DNA of 64,000 nt from Candidatus Thiodiazotropha sp. (ex Myrtea sp. 'scaly one' KF741663). GTDB taxonomy: Bacteria > Pseudomonadota > Gammaproteobacteria > Chromatiales > Chromatiaceae. The notes under the pieces were generated by a model that was not told the DNA's origin, ran no database searches, and saw only the letters and a list, made by a program, of their open reading frames with translations. Of the stretch, positions 26,088 through 34,146 are shown piece by piece. The stretch spans positions 1 to 64,000 of the forward strand of contig JAHXIQ010000003.1 in NCBI GenBank assembly GCA_025655555.1. The letters are read 5' to 3'. Position numbers and translations under genes: made by a program. Each line of letters begins with the position of its first letter. Position 1 is the stretch's first letter.

Positions 26088-26223
26088 GACAAGGTAGCTC
26101 AGTTGGTTAGAGCGGTCGACTGATAATCGATTGGTCGCGGGTTCGATTCCCGTCCTTATCTCAGCCTTAAAAGCTGATCAGTGGTAACGGCGAAAGCCTA
26201 GTGGTTCGACTCCACACACTTTG
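26052..26223 (+). ncRNA. Candidate tRNA-like RNA enclosing the Ile-type tRNA
   Basis: CAAAGTGTGT (26052-26061) and ACACACTTTG (26214-26223) are perfect 10-bp complements. Just inside the 3' arm sits a T-arm-like GTGG-TTCGACT-CCAC (26201-26215) and a GGC-GAAA-GCC tetraloop hairpin. A 3' half that looks like acceptor plus T arm, with its 5' partner 150 bases upstream, recalls permuted or tmRNA-type tRNA-like folds. No CCA follows. The tRNA-Ile-like sequence lies inside this stem. Confidence 0.4.
26088..26161 (+). tRNA. tRNA-Ile-like (anticodon GAT), no CCA
   Basis: Acceptor GACAAGG/CCTTATC with one C-A mismatch; D arm GCTCAGTTGGTTAGAGC is canonical; anticodon stem GTCGA/TCGAT with loop CTGATAA (anticodon GAT); T stem GCGGG/CCCGT with loop TTCGATT. 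CCA is not encoded (TCAG follows) and the discriminator is T. It differs strongly from the usual ribosomal-operon tRNA-Ile. Confidence 0.7.
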
Positions 26224-26611
26224 TTGGTAACAACATGGGAGAAGCCCCGGCGGCAACACAGGACGTGTCAGGGTACAGGCGTGCCTGCCGCAGCGTGCAT
26301 CGTGCCTTGCATGATTGCGCAATCGGGTTGAAAAAATCTATCTGACGGAACTGGAAGTCTGTGAAGTGGAATCTGCTCCACTGACTACTTTTTTGAAAGA
26401 CAGATGGTCGCAATCCGATCCCGCAATGATCCGCGCTTTGTGCGTGGGGTGACTCTTACACGATTACTTTTCGAGATTGTTTAACAGCAATAAAGGAGAA
26501 ACGAAATGAGGAAAACATAAGGTGTCGGAGTGGCATCCTGTTGAGTGAAACAGGAACCGAGTCAGATAAAAGCCACGCTATTGGAAATGAATAAGTTTAA
26601 GGAGAAGAGAA
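26224..26611 (+). other. Non-coding stretch between tRNA-like array and slipin gene
   Basis: No ORF. Small hairpins: AGTGGA/TCCACT (about 26365-26382) followed by a T6 run, which could be a weak terminator; GATTGCGCAATC palindrome near 26313; TCCTGTT/AACAGGA (26536-26555) nested inside GTGGC/GCCAC (about 26530-26576). The last two may cap the slipin leader. AAGGAGAAG gives the slipin ribosome site. Confidence 0.4.
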
Positions 26612-27754
26612 ATGTTTGGAATCAAGCGTCAAGTGATTGCCCAACACGAGCGTGGTCTGTACCTGAAGGATCGTTCCATTGTGAAGATCCTGGAGCCGGG
26701 TGTCTACTGGATCGTCGATCCGCTGGGCCGTGTGAAGATCGATGTCTACGACATCACTGAGCCGGCCTTTGCGCACGCGTATGTCGATGTACTGATCAAG
26801 GATCGGGCTGCACTGTGCGAAAAGTACTTTCAGCGTGTTGAGCTGGGTGAGTTCGAGGTCGGTCTTGTTTACAAGAACGACAAGCTGGCAACCGTACTGG
26901 CACCGGCAACTCGTCAGCTCTACTGGAAGGGTCCTGTGGATGTGCGTGTCGAGGTACAGGATATCGCATCTGACTTCGAGATCCCGCGTGCAGTGGTTCG
27001 TCTGATCGCCAATGCGCGAGCCAACGAACTGGCCGTCGCGGTACGCAACACCGTCTACCCGGTTGAGGTGGCGGAGCAGTCTGTGGGTCTGCTGTTCGTC
27101 GATGGCGAACTGGTCAAGACTCTGCAGCCGGGTCTGTACGCCTTCTGGAAGTACAACCGCACCGTTAAGGTGGAGCAGGTGGATACCCGTCTGCAGGCAA
27201 TGGAAGTCAGCGGTCAGGAGATTCTGACAAAGGATAAGGTCAGCCTGCGCGCCAACCTCGCTGCCCAGTACCAGATCACCGATCCGGTGACTGCGGTGAA
27301 GGCGCTGGTGGATATCACCGGTACCCTCTACCGGGAGCTGCAGTTCGCACTGCGTGCTTCCATCGGTACCCGCACCCTCGACACCCTGCTGGGTGACAAG
27401 GGTGAACTGGACCGTGTGGTGTTCGAGACCGTGCGTGACAAGGTGGCGGAGTACGGCGTGGTGATGAAGAGCGTGGGTGTCAAGGACGTCATCCTGCCGG
27501 GTGAGATGAAGGAAATTCTCAACCAGGTGGTGCAGGCCGAAAAGGCGGCACAGGCCAACATCATCAAGCGTCGTGAAGAGACCGCAGCGACTCGTTCACT
27601 GCTGAACACCGCCCGTCTCATGGATGAGAACCCGGTGCTGCTGCGTCTGAAGGAGCTGGAAGCACTGGAGAAGATCACTGAAAAGGTCGACAAGCTCACC
27701 GTTTTCGGCGGTCTCGATGGTGTGATGAAGGAGATGGTCAAGATCAATGTGTAA
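26612..27754 (+). CDS. Slipin family SPFH/Band-7 protein
   Basis: 380 aa. N-terminal segment (FGIKRQVIAQHERGLYLKDR) is not a typical membrane anchor. An SPFH domain spans about 165-330: VAEQSVGLLFVDGELVKTLQPG, DTRLQAMEVSGQEILTKDKV, LRANLAAQYQITDPVTAV and MKSVGVKDVILPGEMK. The coiled C-terminus QVVQAEKAAQANIIKRREET is typical of slipins. The first 150 residues look like a degenerate copy of the same beta motif. SPFH proteins with a tRNA-like RNA have been proposed as scaffolds in RNA-repair modules (Burroughs and Aravind 2016); here the array lies directly upstream, but no RtcB ligase is in the window. Confidence 0.9.
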   Translation: MFGIKRQVIAQHERGLYLKDRSIVKILEPGVYWIVDPLGRVKIDVYDITEPAFAHAYVDVLIKDRAALCEKYFQRVELGEFEVGLVYKNDKLATVLAPATRQLYWKGPVDVRVEVQDIASDFEIPRAVVRLIANARANELAVAVRNTVYPVEVAEQSVGLLFVDGELVKTLQPGLYAFWKYNRTVKVEQVDTRLQAMEVSGQEILTKDKVSLRANLAAQYQITDPVTAVKALVDITGTLYRELQFALRASIGTRTLDTLLGDKGELDRVVFETVRDKVAEYGVVMKSVGVKDVILPGEMKEILNQVVQAEKAAQANIIKRREETAATRSLLNTARLMDENPVLLRLKELEALEKITEKVDKLTVFGGLDGVMKEMVKINV

Positions 27755-27899
27755 ACAGATTCGTCTGATAGCAAAGAACTTGATCGGCTGTGAAAAAGAG
27801 GGTCCGGCAATGGGGCCGGGCCCGAATAGTGCTTACGTAATCACACTATGGTGCGGTAGAGCCGTACCCCTGTCACTAAATATCTTGGCAGCTATCATC

Positions 27900-27922
27900 G
27901 TAGGGTGCGGCCTTGCAGCACC
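27900..27922. repeat. Dispersed hairpin repeat, diverged copy
   Basis: GTAGGGTGCGGCCTTGCAGC followed by ACC. It keeps the GTAGGGTGCGGC left part; the right arm has one change. A further weak copy, GGTGCGGTAGAGCCGTACC, lies at 27850-27868. Confidence 0.6.
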
Positions 27923-27945
27923 GTTCGTGACTGATACTTGTGATT

Positions 27946-28305
27946 CTACTCACAATCATCAGACGAAGACTCTTCAGTAAAAGCCTCAGGTTCAAGTTCA
28001 ATCTGGACAGATACGTTCGAGTCCTCCACAGAGATATTCTTTCGCCAGCTATTGGCGTATTCATGTTTAAAGGCTCCAACATTGTAGGAACCCGTATCGA
28101 CAGTAAAACTGAACTCACCGGTTTTATCGGTATAAGCACGATGCAGAACAACACCGCTCTCGGCATTCACCAACATCACTTCAACATCCGATAGGGCATC
28201 AGACGCTTCATGGACAGTACCCGAAAGCGTGGCACCAAATAGCATCCCATGACAAGAGATCAGCAACAAAAAGAGAGTATATGAGTATCGTCGCAATGCC
28301 TGCAC
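27946..28305 (-). CDS. Exported carboxypeptidase-regulatory-like protein
   Basis: 119 aa. Signal peptide SYTLFLLLISCHGMLFG, then a small beta-sandwich: GTVHEASDALSDVEVMLVNAE, YTDKTGEFSFTVDTGSYNVG, as in carboxypeptidase regulatory (CarboxypepD_reg) domains. Acidic Ser-rich tail EESSSDD. Function unknown. Flanked on both sides by the hairpin repeats. Confidence 0.7.
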   Translation of the reverse strand: MQALRRYSYTLFLLLISCHGMLFGATLSGTVHEASDALSDVEVMLVNAESGVVLHRAYTDKTGEFSFTVDTGSYNVGAFKHEYANSWRKNISVEDSNVSVQIELEPEAFTEESSSDDCE

Positions 28306-28346
28306 TGAATAACCTCATTCAATAGAAACCAATCCTGCCAGTAGAT

Positions 28347-28370
28347 GTAGGGTGCGGCCCTGCCGCACCA
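28347..28370. repeat. Dispersed hairpin repeat
   Basis: GTAG then GGTGCGGC-CCT-GCCGCACC, an 8-bp perfect stem with a 3-nt loop. This is the best copy of the family in the window. Confidence 0.8.
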
Positions 28371-28415
28371 ATGCTTCTTGGTGCATCAATGGTCGTAAAA
28401 AGTTGAATACCTCAA

Positions 28416-29129
28416 TCACAGATATTCGGACAACTTAGCAATCTCTTTAATTCTATCCATCACCAGACCAACTCGTGCCTGGCTGGCCTGGTCGCTTGGC
28501 ATGTGCCCAGACAGAGCACCAATAAATCTTGTATCTCCCAACAGCTGAGCGAAACGAATACGAACCTCATTGACCAGCGCTGAATCGGCCGCCCGTATTT
28601 CATTCACGATTTCAGGCCTCCCATCCAGGACGGCAATCATATCTTCGATATCATGGCTCAACAGATAATCCCCTCCGCCTCGTCCGTCAAAGGCTTCCAA
28701 CTTGGTGCAAAGGAAATAGGGCGCCGAGACCAGACGTATTTTATGTCCGGATGGCAACGTTATAAGTTCAGCATGCTCTACCGCTGATCCGTACCAGCGA
28801 TTACCGAAACCGAGAATGTGACTTTCCGTCGGCATCACATCGAGAATCACCTCACCGGACACCCATCGGCAGAGTGGGGCACCATCGCTCGTATCCTCAC
28901 GAAAGCCCTGCTTACGCAATTTGTCAGAAAGATAGTGATAGGCAGCAAGAGAGGTAACCTGAACGATGGCATCTACATCCCTAGTAACCCGAAGGGGAGG
29001 GGCTGCCTTATCGGTGATCAACAGGCCTGTCGCACAGCCTCCCAGAAAGACCATCTCATGACTTAACGCACCCAGCCGCTCCACGGCTTGTGTGAGTATT
29101 TCAATATTCGGGTTTTGAATGCGATTCAT
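28416..29129 (-). CDS. Nucleotidyltransferase, AbiEii-like toxin candidate
   Basis: 237 aa. Pol-beta-type core: VFLGGCATGLL, then TRDVDAIVQV (two metal-binding Asp) and EVILDVMP (third Asp). A helical C-terminal half follows. It overlaps an upstream winged-helix gene by 29 bp. Order regulator then nucleotidyltransferase matches AbiE-type toxin-antitoxin/abortive-infection pairs; exact family is inferred. Confidence 0.75.
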   Translation of the reverse strand: MNRIQNPNIEILTQAVERLGALSHEMVFLGGCATGLLITDKAAPPLRVTRDVDAIVQVTSLAAYHYLSDKLRKQGFREDTSDGAPLCRWVSGEVILDVMPTESHILGFGNRWYGSAVEHAELITLPSGHKIRLVSAPYFLCTKLEAFDGRGGGDYLLSHDIEDMIAVLDGRPEIVNEIRAADSALVNEVRIRFAQLLGDTRFIGALSGHMPSDQASQARVGLVMDRIKEIAKLSEYL

Positions 29130-29652
29130 AGAAATCGAGCCTCCTTCTCAATTCCTTGGCTGCCATCTCCCGCTCCCTGGCTCTGCCACCACGTAGTGCA
29201 TCGACCAGTGCCAGCAATTCATACAGCTCAGGATCATTCTTCGCTGCTTCCGGGACCGACCGATAGAGGGGAGAGAAAATCATACCACGCACCTCACCTT
29301 CCGGATCCGGCCAGACCGGGGGTGGTTCTTGGTCCGACACGATATCCCGAGAGAGGGGAGCGGCTGCGTGGGCGGTCGGCATTCCCCTGGTCATCTCTCC
29401 TCGATCCGGAATAAACACATAGCGGAGACCATGGATTAGAAACTCTTCCAAGTTTCTGCGATTGGGCTGGATATGCCGGCCGATTTCCAGCGCGAGATTG
29501 GCGGAGATCGCACGTTTGATGGCCCCGTGGACCTCGGACGGGCTCATCCCCAGCTCAATCGCGAGGCGATTATAGGACCAGGAGCGATCACCCAGGGCGA
29601 TCAGCTTGAGGAGTACCAGGATGTCTTGTGGTTTGAGTATCATGCTATTCAT
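29101..29652 (-). CDS. Winged-helix regulator, likely antitoxin of the AbiE-like pair
   Basis: 183 aa. The N-terminal winged helix-turn-helix (LLKLIALGDRSWSYNRLAIE, then LGMSPSEVHGAIKRAIS) spans about 10-65. The C-terminal part is basic, ending REREMAAKELRRRLDFYE. ATG at 29652 or 29643; the first lies inside a large palindrome, so the second may be the true start. Predicted to autorepress through that palindrome. Confidence 0.72.
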   Translation of the reverse strand: MNSMILKPQDILVLLKLIALGDRSWSYNRLAIELGMSPSEVHGAIKRAISANLALEIGRHIQPNRRNLEEFLIHGLRYVFIPDRGEMTRGMPTAHAAAPLSRDIVSDQEPPPVWPDPEGEVRGMIFSPLYRSVPEAAKNDPELYELLALVDALRGGRAREREMAAKELRRRLDFYESHSKPEY

Positions 29653-29679
29653 TATTCGCGAATCACGAATAAAGAATAG
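29645..29679 (-). promoter_or_regulatory. Operator-like palindrome at the AbiE-like pair
   Basis: CTATTCATTATTCG (29645-29658) and CGAATAAAGAATAG (29666-29679) are inverted repeats with one mismatch in 14 positions and a 7-bp spacer. They cover the start of the winged-helix gene, a natural site for autoregulation. Confidence 0.7.
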
Positions 29680-30146
29680 CAGAAAACCTTAAGGTGGCAA
29701 ATAGACCTCAAGGTTTGGAAGGCAGAGTGATGATGTAAAAATGATCCTAAGTAGTGTGCGGCTCTGCCGCACCAACGAGCGTTGATAAATGTTGGCAATC
29801 GAATCGCCTCCTGTTTTGCGATGTGTCAACAATCAAATACGGCCAAGTACTTTGAATACAGATCATCGTTTCTTGATCTGAGTGAGTATCGATTTGTCTC
29901 ATATCTTAGTCTCTTCCGTCAGCAGGAGTGTTTGCAGAGAATCACCGACATGCGAGTGTCGCATGCAAAGGGGGGAACCAGCCGGTTGGAATTGACTCGA
30001 TTCAGGTTGTGTCCCACCGCGATACAATCCCATGCTGCAAGCTGGCACACAGTGGCTGATCCTAAGCCAGTTTGGTCGCCGGAATAATAAAAACCGCAAA
30101 CATTATCAGACGGCCTTGATTAGGCTTGATGGCAGGAGGTCACAGC
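29653..30146. other. Intergenic region with repeat and operator
   Basis: Holds the AbiE-pair operator at the left, a dispersed hairpin repeat at 29751-29774 and nothing else I can support. AGGAGG at about 30132 is the ribosome site of the next gene. Confidence 0.5.
29751..29774. repeat. Dispersed hairpin repeat
   Basis: GTAGTGTGCGGC-TCT-GCCGCACCA: same family, with GTAGT instead of GTAGG; 7-bp stem. Confidence 0.75.
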
Positions 30147-31037
30147 ATGAAACAGTCAACGGCAGACAGCTACCGGCAAAGGGTCATCCGAGTGGTCGAG
30201 TATATTCACGACCACCTGGATGCCGATCTGAACGTCAATCGTCTGGCTGAGGTTGCCTTCATGTCCCCTTACCATTTTCACCGTATCTACCGTGAACTGG
30301 CTCAGGAGACCCTGAACGCCACCATCAGACGGCTGCGCCTCCATCGTTCGGCTGGCGAGCTGATTCGCTCGACCAAGCCGATTCTCCGCATAGCCAGGGA
30401 GGCCGCCTACGGCAGTCCAGAGGCCTTCTCCCGCGCCTTTTCCCAGCACTTTGGCGAGTCGCCGGCAGACTATCGAAGCGCCAGGCGTGATAGAGAGGGC
30501 AGGGAAGCGCACGCATTCGTGGCTATGCTCTCAACCGACATCAAGGAGTATAGCGATATGTATACCGTGGAGATTCTCGAAACCGATCCGGTCCGTCTCG
30601 TTGGCTACCACCACCAGGGGGACTACATGGAGATTGGCCGTGCCTTCGAAAAGCTTGCCGTCTATGCGGCGAGCCACCAGCTGTTGAATGAGACAACCCG
30701 CTCCTTCGGTCTCTACTACGATGACCCCAAGAGCGTGGAGGCGGAGCAGCTGCGTTCATTTGCTGCTATATCACTCTCCGGTGAGACTGAGATACCGGTA
30801 GGCGATGAAATGCTTCAAGTGAGCGAGGTGCCGGGCGGGACCTGCGCCAGCCTGATCTTCAAAGGCCCCTACGCCGAACTGGAAAAACCTTACGACTGGC
30901 TCTTCGGCCAGTGGCTGCCGCAAAGCGGTTACGAGGTGGCCGACTTTCCGCCCTTTGAAGAGTACCTGAACGATCCGAAGGACACGCCGCCCAATGAACT
31001 GCTGACACGTATCAACTGCCTGGTCTACAAAAGCTAG
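30147..31037 (+). CDS. AraC-type regulator with GyrI-like ligand domain
   Basis: 296 aa from ATG 30147, chosen for the AGGAGG 9 bases upstream. Two AraC helix-turn-helix motifs lie at about 10-105 (LNVNRLAEVAFMSPYHFHRI and ILRIAREAAYGSPEAFSRAF). A GyrI/SbmC-like small-molecule binding domain follows from about 140 (VEILETDPVRLVGYHHQGDY, CASLIFKGPYAELEKPYDWL). This Rob/BmrR-like layout suggests ligand-responsive control, perhaps of stress or efflux genes. Confidence 0.92.
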   Translation: MKQSTADSYRQRVIRVVEYIHDHLDADLNVNRLAEVAFMSPYHFHRIYRELAQETLNATIRRLRLHRSAGELIRSTKPILRIAREAAYGSPEAFSRAFSQHFGESPADYRSARRDREGREAHAFVAMLSTDIKEYSDMYTVEILETDPVRLVGYHHQGDYMEIGRAFEKLAVYAASHQLLNETTRSFGLYYDDPKSVEAEQLRSFAAISLSGETEIPVGDEMLQVSEVPGGTCASLIFKGPYAELEKPYDWLFGQWLPQSGYEVADFPPFEEYLNDPKDTPPNELLTRINCLVYKS

Positions 31038-31136
31038 TTGCGGAGCCTATGTATGGCGGCATGAATCGACCCGCTGAGCTCCCGCGATGATCGCGGGAGA
31101 TCTCAGCACGGCTTCGGTTGTGAATCAAAGATTGAG

Positions 31137-31544
31137 TTAAAAACCTATCGTTTTTACTGCCTGCAATAACTGTTTCGTGTTATCGATCAGCTCTTCCAAC
31201 AAGGATTCATCACTTTCTAAGTACCCTTCATATTCTGCGCGATTGCGCCATTCATGACAGACTGAAAACAACCGGATAGGGCCTCTACTCAGATTCATCG
31301 TATGCACCAGGCATTGAAATACCAAATAACGTTTGTCTGAACGATAACCAGCTGCCCTCAATGCTGCCAAGGCAAGGCCATGGGCTGCGTTATAGGCCAA
31401 ATCAAACCGACTCGCATACGATAGCCCCCTGTTTCCGGCATCCGTCAATCGGTCAGCAGCTGCCTTGACCAAACCTTCAAACTCACGCCTATCCGGTGGT
31501 TCGCTGCGGAGTTCTTTAATCCGTACCAGATTCTCCAAAGTCAT
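31137..31544 (-). CDS. HEPN-domain protein, likely toxin of a HEPN/MNT pair
   Basis: 135 aa, all helical. The final helix carries CHEWRNRAEYEG, the R-N-x-x-E-Y variant of the HEPN catalytic R-x4-6-H motif; the His is replaced by Tyr, so RNase activity is uncertain. It overlaps the nucleotidyltransferase gene upstream by 29 bp. Confidence 0.75.
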   Translation of the reverse strand: MTLENLVRIKELRSEPPDRREFEGLVKAAADRLTDAGNRGLSYASRFDLAYNAAHGLALAALRAAGYRSDKRYLVFQCLVHTMNLSRGPIRLFSVCHEWRNRAEYEGYLESDESLLEELIDNTKQLLQAVKTIGF

Positions 31545-32121
31545 CGATTACTCCTTTAATCATCAATTTCGGTTGTTCCATCACTCGAATCAAAAAACTG
31601 CTTCCCTTTCTCATCTTTGCTTTAAAATCTGCCGGGGTATAGATAGTTGGATTGATCGTACGTTGCAAGGACTCCTCTGCCGACATCAGCAACTCGAAAA
31701 CATCGCCGTATATCAGACCATCGCCAATCAGCATCAGGTCAATGTCGCTGGTCTTCGCGTCAGTAGCCTTAGCCATTGAGCCATAAACAAAGGCTAGATC
31801 AATATGTGAATCGATCGGCTGCAAACCCTCACAGATGACCTCGGCCACGCCAAAGGTCTTCCTTACGATATTCAGCAATTCAGAATAGATGGGGTTGTCA
31901 GCATTGGCCTGGTAGTGGAGCTGATTACCCTCACGCCTCATCACCAGCAGACCTGCTGAACTCAATCGGTCCAGTTCACGTCGGATCGTGCCCCGACCCA
32001 TATCGGCCCAGCGTACGATCTCGTTGGTATAGAAGCTCTTGTCAGGTTTGCCGTAGAGAAGACTTAAAACCCGTTGCTGAGTTTTGGTAAACAAGGCGTC
32101 ACCGATGGTGGCAGGTAGCAT
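31516..32121 (-). CDS. Winged-helix plus MNT nucleotidyltransferase, likely antitoxin
   Basis: 201 aa from ATG 32121. An upstream in-frame ATG (32202) is rejected because a promoter and operator lie between. A winged helix (QQRVLSLLYGKPDKSFYTNE, GTIRRELDRLSSAGLLV) is followed by the MNT core VYGSMAKATDAKTSDIDLML with the G-S...D-x-D motif. MNT antitoxins adenylylate HEPN toxins; the wHTH probably binds the operator. Confidence 0.8.
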   Translation of the reverse strand: MLPATIGDALFTKTQQRVLSLLYGKPDKSFYTNEIVRWADMGRGTIRRELDRLSSAGLLVMRREGNQLHYQANADNPIYSELLNIVRKTFGVAEVICEGLQPIDSHIDLAFVYGSMAKATDAKTSDIDLMLIGDGLIYGDVFELLMSAEESLQRTINPTIYTPADFKAKMRKGSSFLIRVMEQPKLMIKGVIDDFGESGTD

Positions 32122-32136
32122 GAGCAACTCACGAAA

Positions 32137-32183
32137 AAAAGACCCAATTTGGGTACTATAGGCCCCATATTGGGTCTTTTCAA
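32137..32183 (-). promoter_or_regulatory. Promoter with overlapping operator of the HEPN/MNT pair
   Basis: Minus strand TTGAAA (32183-32178), 17 bases, TATAGT (32160-32155). Inverted repeats AAAAGACCCAAT (32137-32148) and ATTGGGTCTTTT (32169-32180) cover both hexamers, and CCCAATTTGGG sits at 32143-32153. This is a typical autoregulated toxin-antitoxin promoter. Confidence 0.75.
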
Positions 32184-32494
32184 GGTCCTGTTGATACGGC
32201 ATTCAAACATGGCATGGTCGAAAACGGGGATAATTTATTGACTCGTTCCCACGTGGAAGGGAGATCAATATTTGACAGACTGGTACGGCCCGCAAACTAC
32301 TACAGTAGTGTGATTAACAATAAGGGCCATGGTTTCCCGTAGATTTTTTGGAACAGCACCATACTCGATATCTTTTTAAAGCTTACACATCAGATTCCCC
32401 ACAAGAATAAGCCCTATTGAAGATCATCAATGATGACTTGTGTCGGGCTATAGGATACTTCTCCGCCGTTGTCACCTCATCAGGAGAAAGCATC
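32184..32494. other. Intergenic region, little recognisable
   Basis: TTGACA at 32272-32277 could be the -35 of the next gene but no good -10 stands at 16-18 bases; ACTACTACAGTAGT nearby is a short palindrome. AGGAGA at about 32481 is the ribosome site for the gene at 32495. Confidence 0.35.
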
Positions 32495-33016
32495 TTGCGA
32501 CACCGTAAGCTTCACCATTATCTGGTAGCCGGCCTGCTCATGCTGCTTGGAACCGCCACCCTGGCACAGTCAGCCGACACCCCCGTAAAAGACGAACAGC
32601 CCAATCCCCGCGCAATGGTTGTGGAACGCACGCTGAACAGCGACTATACCGCCACACTGGATGCCTTGCGCCAACAGCTGAAAGATGATGGCTGGAAACT
32701 GATCGCAGAGATCGATCTCGGCAAGCGACTGGCCAAAAAAGGCGTCGATGTGCCGGGCGGCCTGGTGATATTCAAACTGACCAGCGGCAAGAATGCCGTA
32801 CCCCTTCTCGCCAAGGATGAGACCCGTTATGTATCCGCCATGATGCCCTGCGGTGTCTCCGTGTACGGCAAGAGCGACGGTACCGTGGTGATCGCCCGCA
32901 TGAACTTCGAGATGATGGCGCCCATGATGGAACCCGTAGTTGCCGCCACCATGGAGAAATCGATAGACAAACTGAACAAGAGTATCGATGCGGCAATTGC
33001 CCGGCTCGGAGAATAA
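32495..33016 (+). CDS. Exported DUF302 protein
   Basis: 173 aa from TTG 32495, which follows AGGAGA and gives a signal peptide (LVAGLLMLLGTATLAQS); an earlier start would place residues before the signal. The DUF302 core (MVVERTLNSDYTATLDALRQ, EIDLGKRLAKKGV, MMPCGVSVYGKSDGTVVIA) is clear. Function of the family is unknown. Confidence 0.82.
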   Translation: MRHRKLHHYLVAGLLMLLGTATLAQSADTPVKDEQPNPRAMVVERTLNSDYTATLDALRQQLKDDGWKLIAEIDLGKRLAKKGVDVPGGLVIFKLTSGKNAVPLLAKDETRYVSAMMPCGVSVYGKSDGTVVIARMNFEMMAPMMEPVVAATMEKSIDKLNKSIDAAIARLGE

Positions 33017-33386
33017 AGCTAACTATCCAAGAGACTAAACGAGTAGGGGCCACGGCTTCACGTGGCCTTGGCATTGTTTTGTCCGTGACTCATCAATCGC
33101 AACAGAAAGATCAGAATCAGCATGTTTCGAGGATTCTGATCTGCTAATAATTTACATATCATCAATGGGATATGAGTAAATTAGATAGGTGGCGATGTAA
33201 AACCCTAATAATTATAAAGGTTACATAAATAAGATATTTCGAGAAAAAACCCTTGATTTTGTGACCCCTACAGACCATATTGTTCTCAAGACGGGTAAAT
33301 CCTGATGCGTGCCAAGGGCGCTTCCTTCCATCGGTTGGCTATGAACCCTAGGAAACCAGACGCTTCAGGGGCCGTCTTTTTTATGC
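33017..33386. other. Intergenic region with a strong hairpin
   Basis: GATCAGAATC (33109-33118) and GATTCTGATC (33132-33141) form a perfect 10-bp stem with a 13-nt loop. At 33358-33380 AGACG/CGTCT followed by T6 could terminate transcription from the left. No gene seen. Confidence 0.45.
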
Positions 33387-34055
33387 CTACACCTCAGCGC
33401 TTTCCTTCAAATACACAGTTTCGAATACGATCTTATCTCTATACAGGTTGTACCAAGCTGCATCACCTTTGTCGTCGTTTCTCGCAATACCCCAGCAATA
33501 GAGATCGACAGCCTGAAGCCCTGGATTCTCTTGTGACGCTTCATGGGTAATAAACAATCGTGTCTCTAGTGGTAATAATGCCTGAAGTTGGTTTTCAGCA
33601 TACTGATTAAAGTCCTTAATCTCTTCACTATTCTTACAGCGGTCAACGACCAGGTTAACAGCGAACAGTGAATCGGGAAATACAACCTGCTCCAATAGAA
33701 ATCTTGCTAGAAAGTTGTAGAGTTTCTTCTTGCCTCTTTTTGTCTGTAATTCAGGATTAACCCTGGCTTTATTTAAGGTCACACTGTAAATCCGCCAACC
33801 GTTATCGGGCACATGCCGTTGAAAATAGGTTTTGATATTCAATGCTGTGCCAGCACCCTTTAGTTCATGCGTGGTGCGTTTGTTATCTTTCTTATGATTG
33901 AGCTTGTTCTTTAATGTTCGTCGAACAGCCTTTTTAAAACCTTCTTGAATCTCACGGCTATCGCATACCAATAAAGTGATGTCAAAATATCGGGATGTTT
34001 TGGATTTTGACCAATCGAAACCTAAGTCACCTGACTCATCAAGAAAAATGATCAT
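33387..34055 (-). CDS. DUF3800 domain protein
   Basis: 222 aa. Begins MIIFLDESGDLGF, the DUF3800 signature, and ends with HEASQENPGLQAVDLYCWGIA. The conserved Asp/Glu positions suggest an RNase-H-like metal-dependent nuclease. DUF3800 proteins occur in mobile and defence loci, including as partners of some retrons. The retron here is over 8 kb away, so a link is not assumed. Confidence 0.85.
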   Translation of the reverse strand: MIIFLDESGDLGFDWSKSKTSRYFDITLLVCDSREIQEGFKKAVRRTLKNKLNHKKDNKRTTHELKGAGTALNIKTYFQRHVPDNGWRIYSVTLNKARVNPELQTKRGKKKLYNFLARFLLEQVVFPDSLFAVNLVVDRCKNSEEIKDFNQYAENQLQALLPLETRLFITHEASQENPGLQAVDLYCWGIARNDDKGDAAWYNLYRDKIVFETVYLKESAEV

Positions 34056-34115
34056 TATCTGGTTACAGTCCTTTGCAATGATTTCCCAGTTTAAGCGAGC
34101 TGATTAATTACGGCT

Positions 34116-34139
34116 GTAGGGTGCGGTCCTGCCGCACCA
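34116..34139. repeat. Dispersed hairpin repeat
   Basis: GTAGGGTGCGGT-CCT-GCCGCACCA: 7-bp stem with one mismatch, same family. Confidence 0.75.
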
Positions 34140-34146
34140 AACCACC

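Noticed and set aside
26530-26545. Sigma54 promoter upstream of slipin (as expected for RtcR control)
   Set aside because: TGGCATCCTGTTGAG has the GG but not the GC at the required distance; no other match was found.
33387-34055. DUF3800 gene as the effector of the retron
   Set aside because: DUF3800 proteins do accompany some retrons, but this one is over 8 kb away, separated by several unrelated operons.
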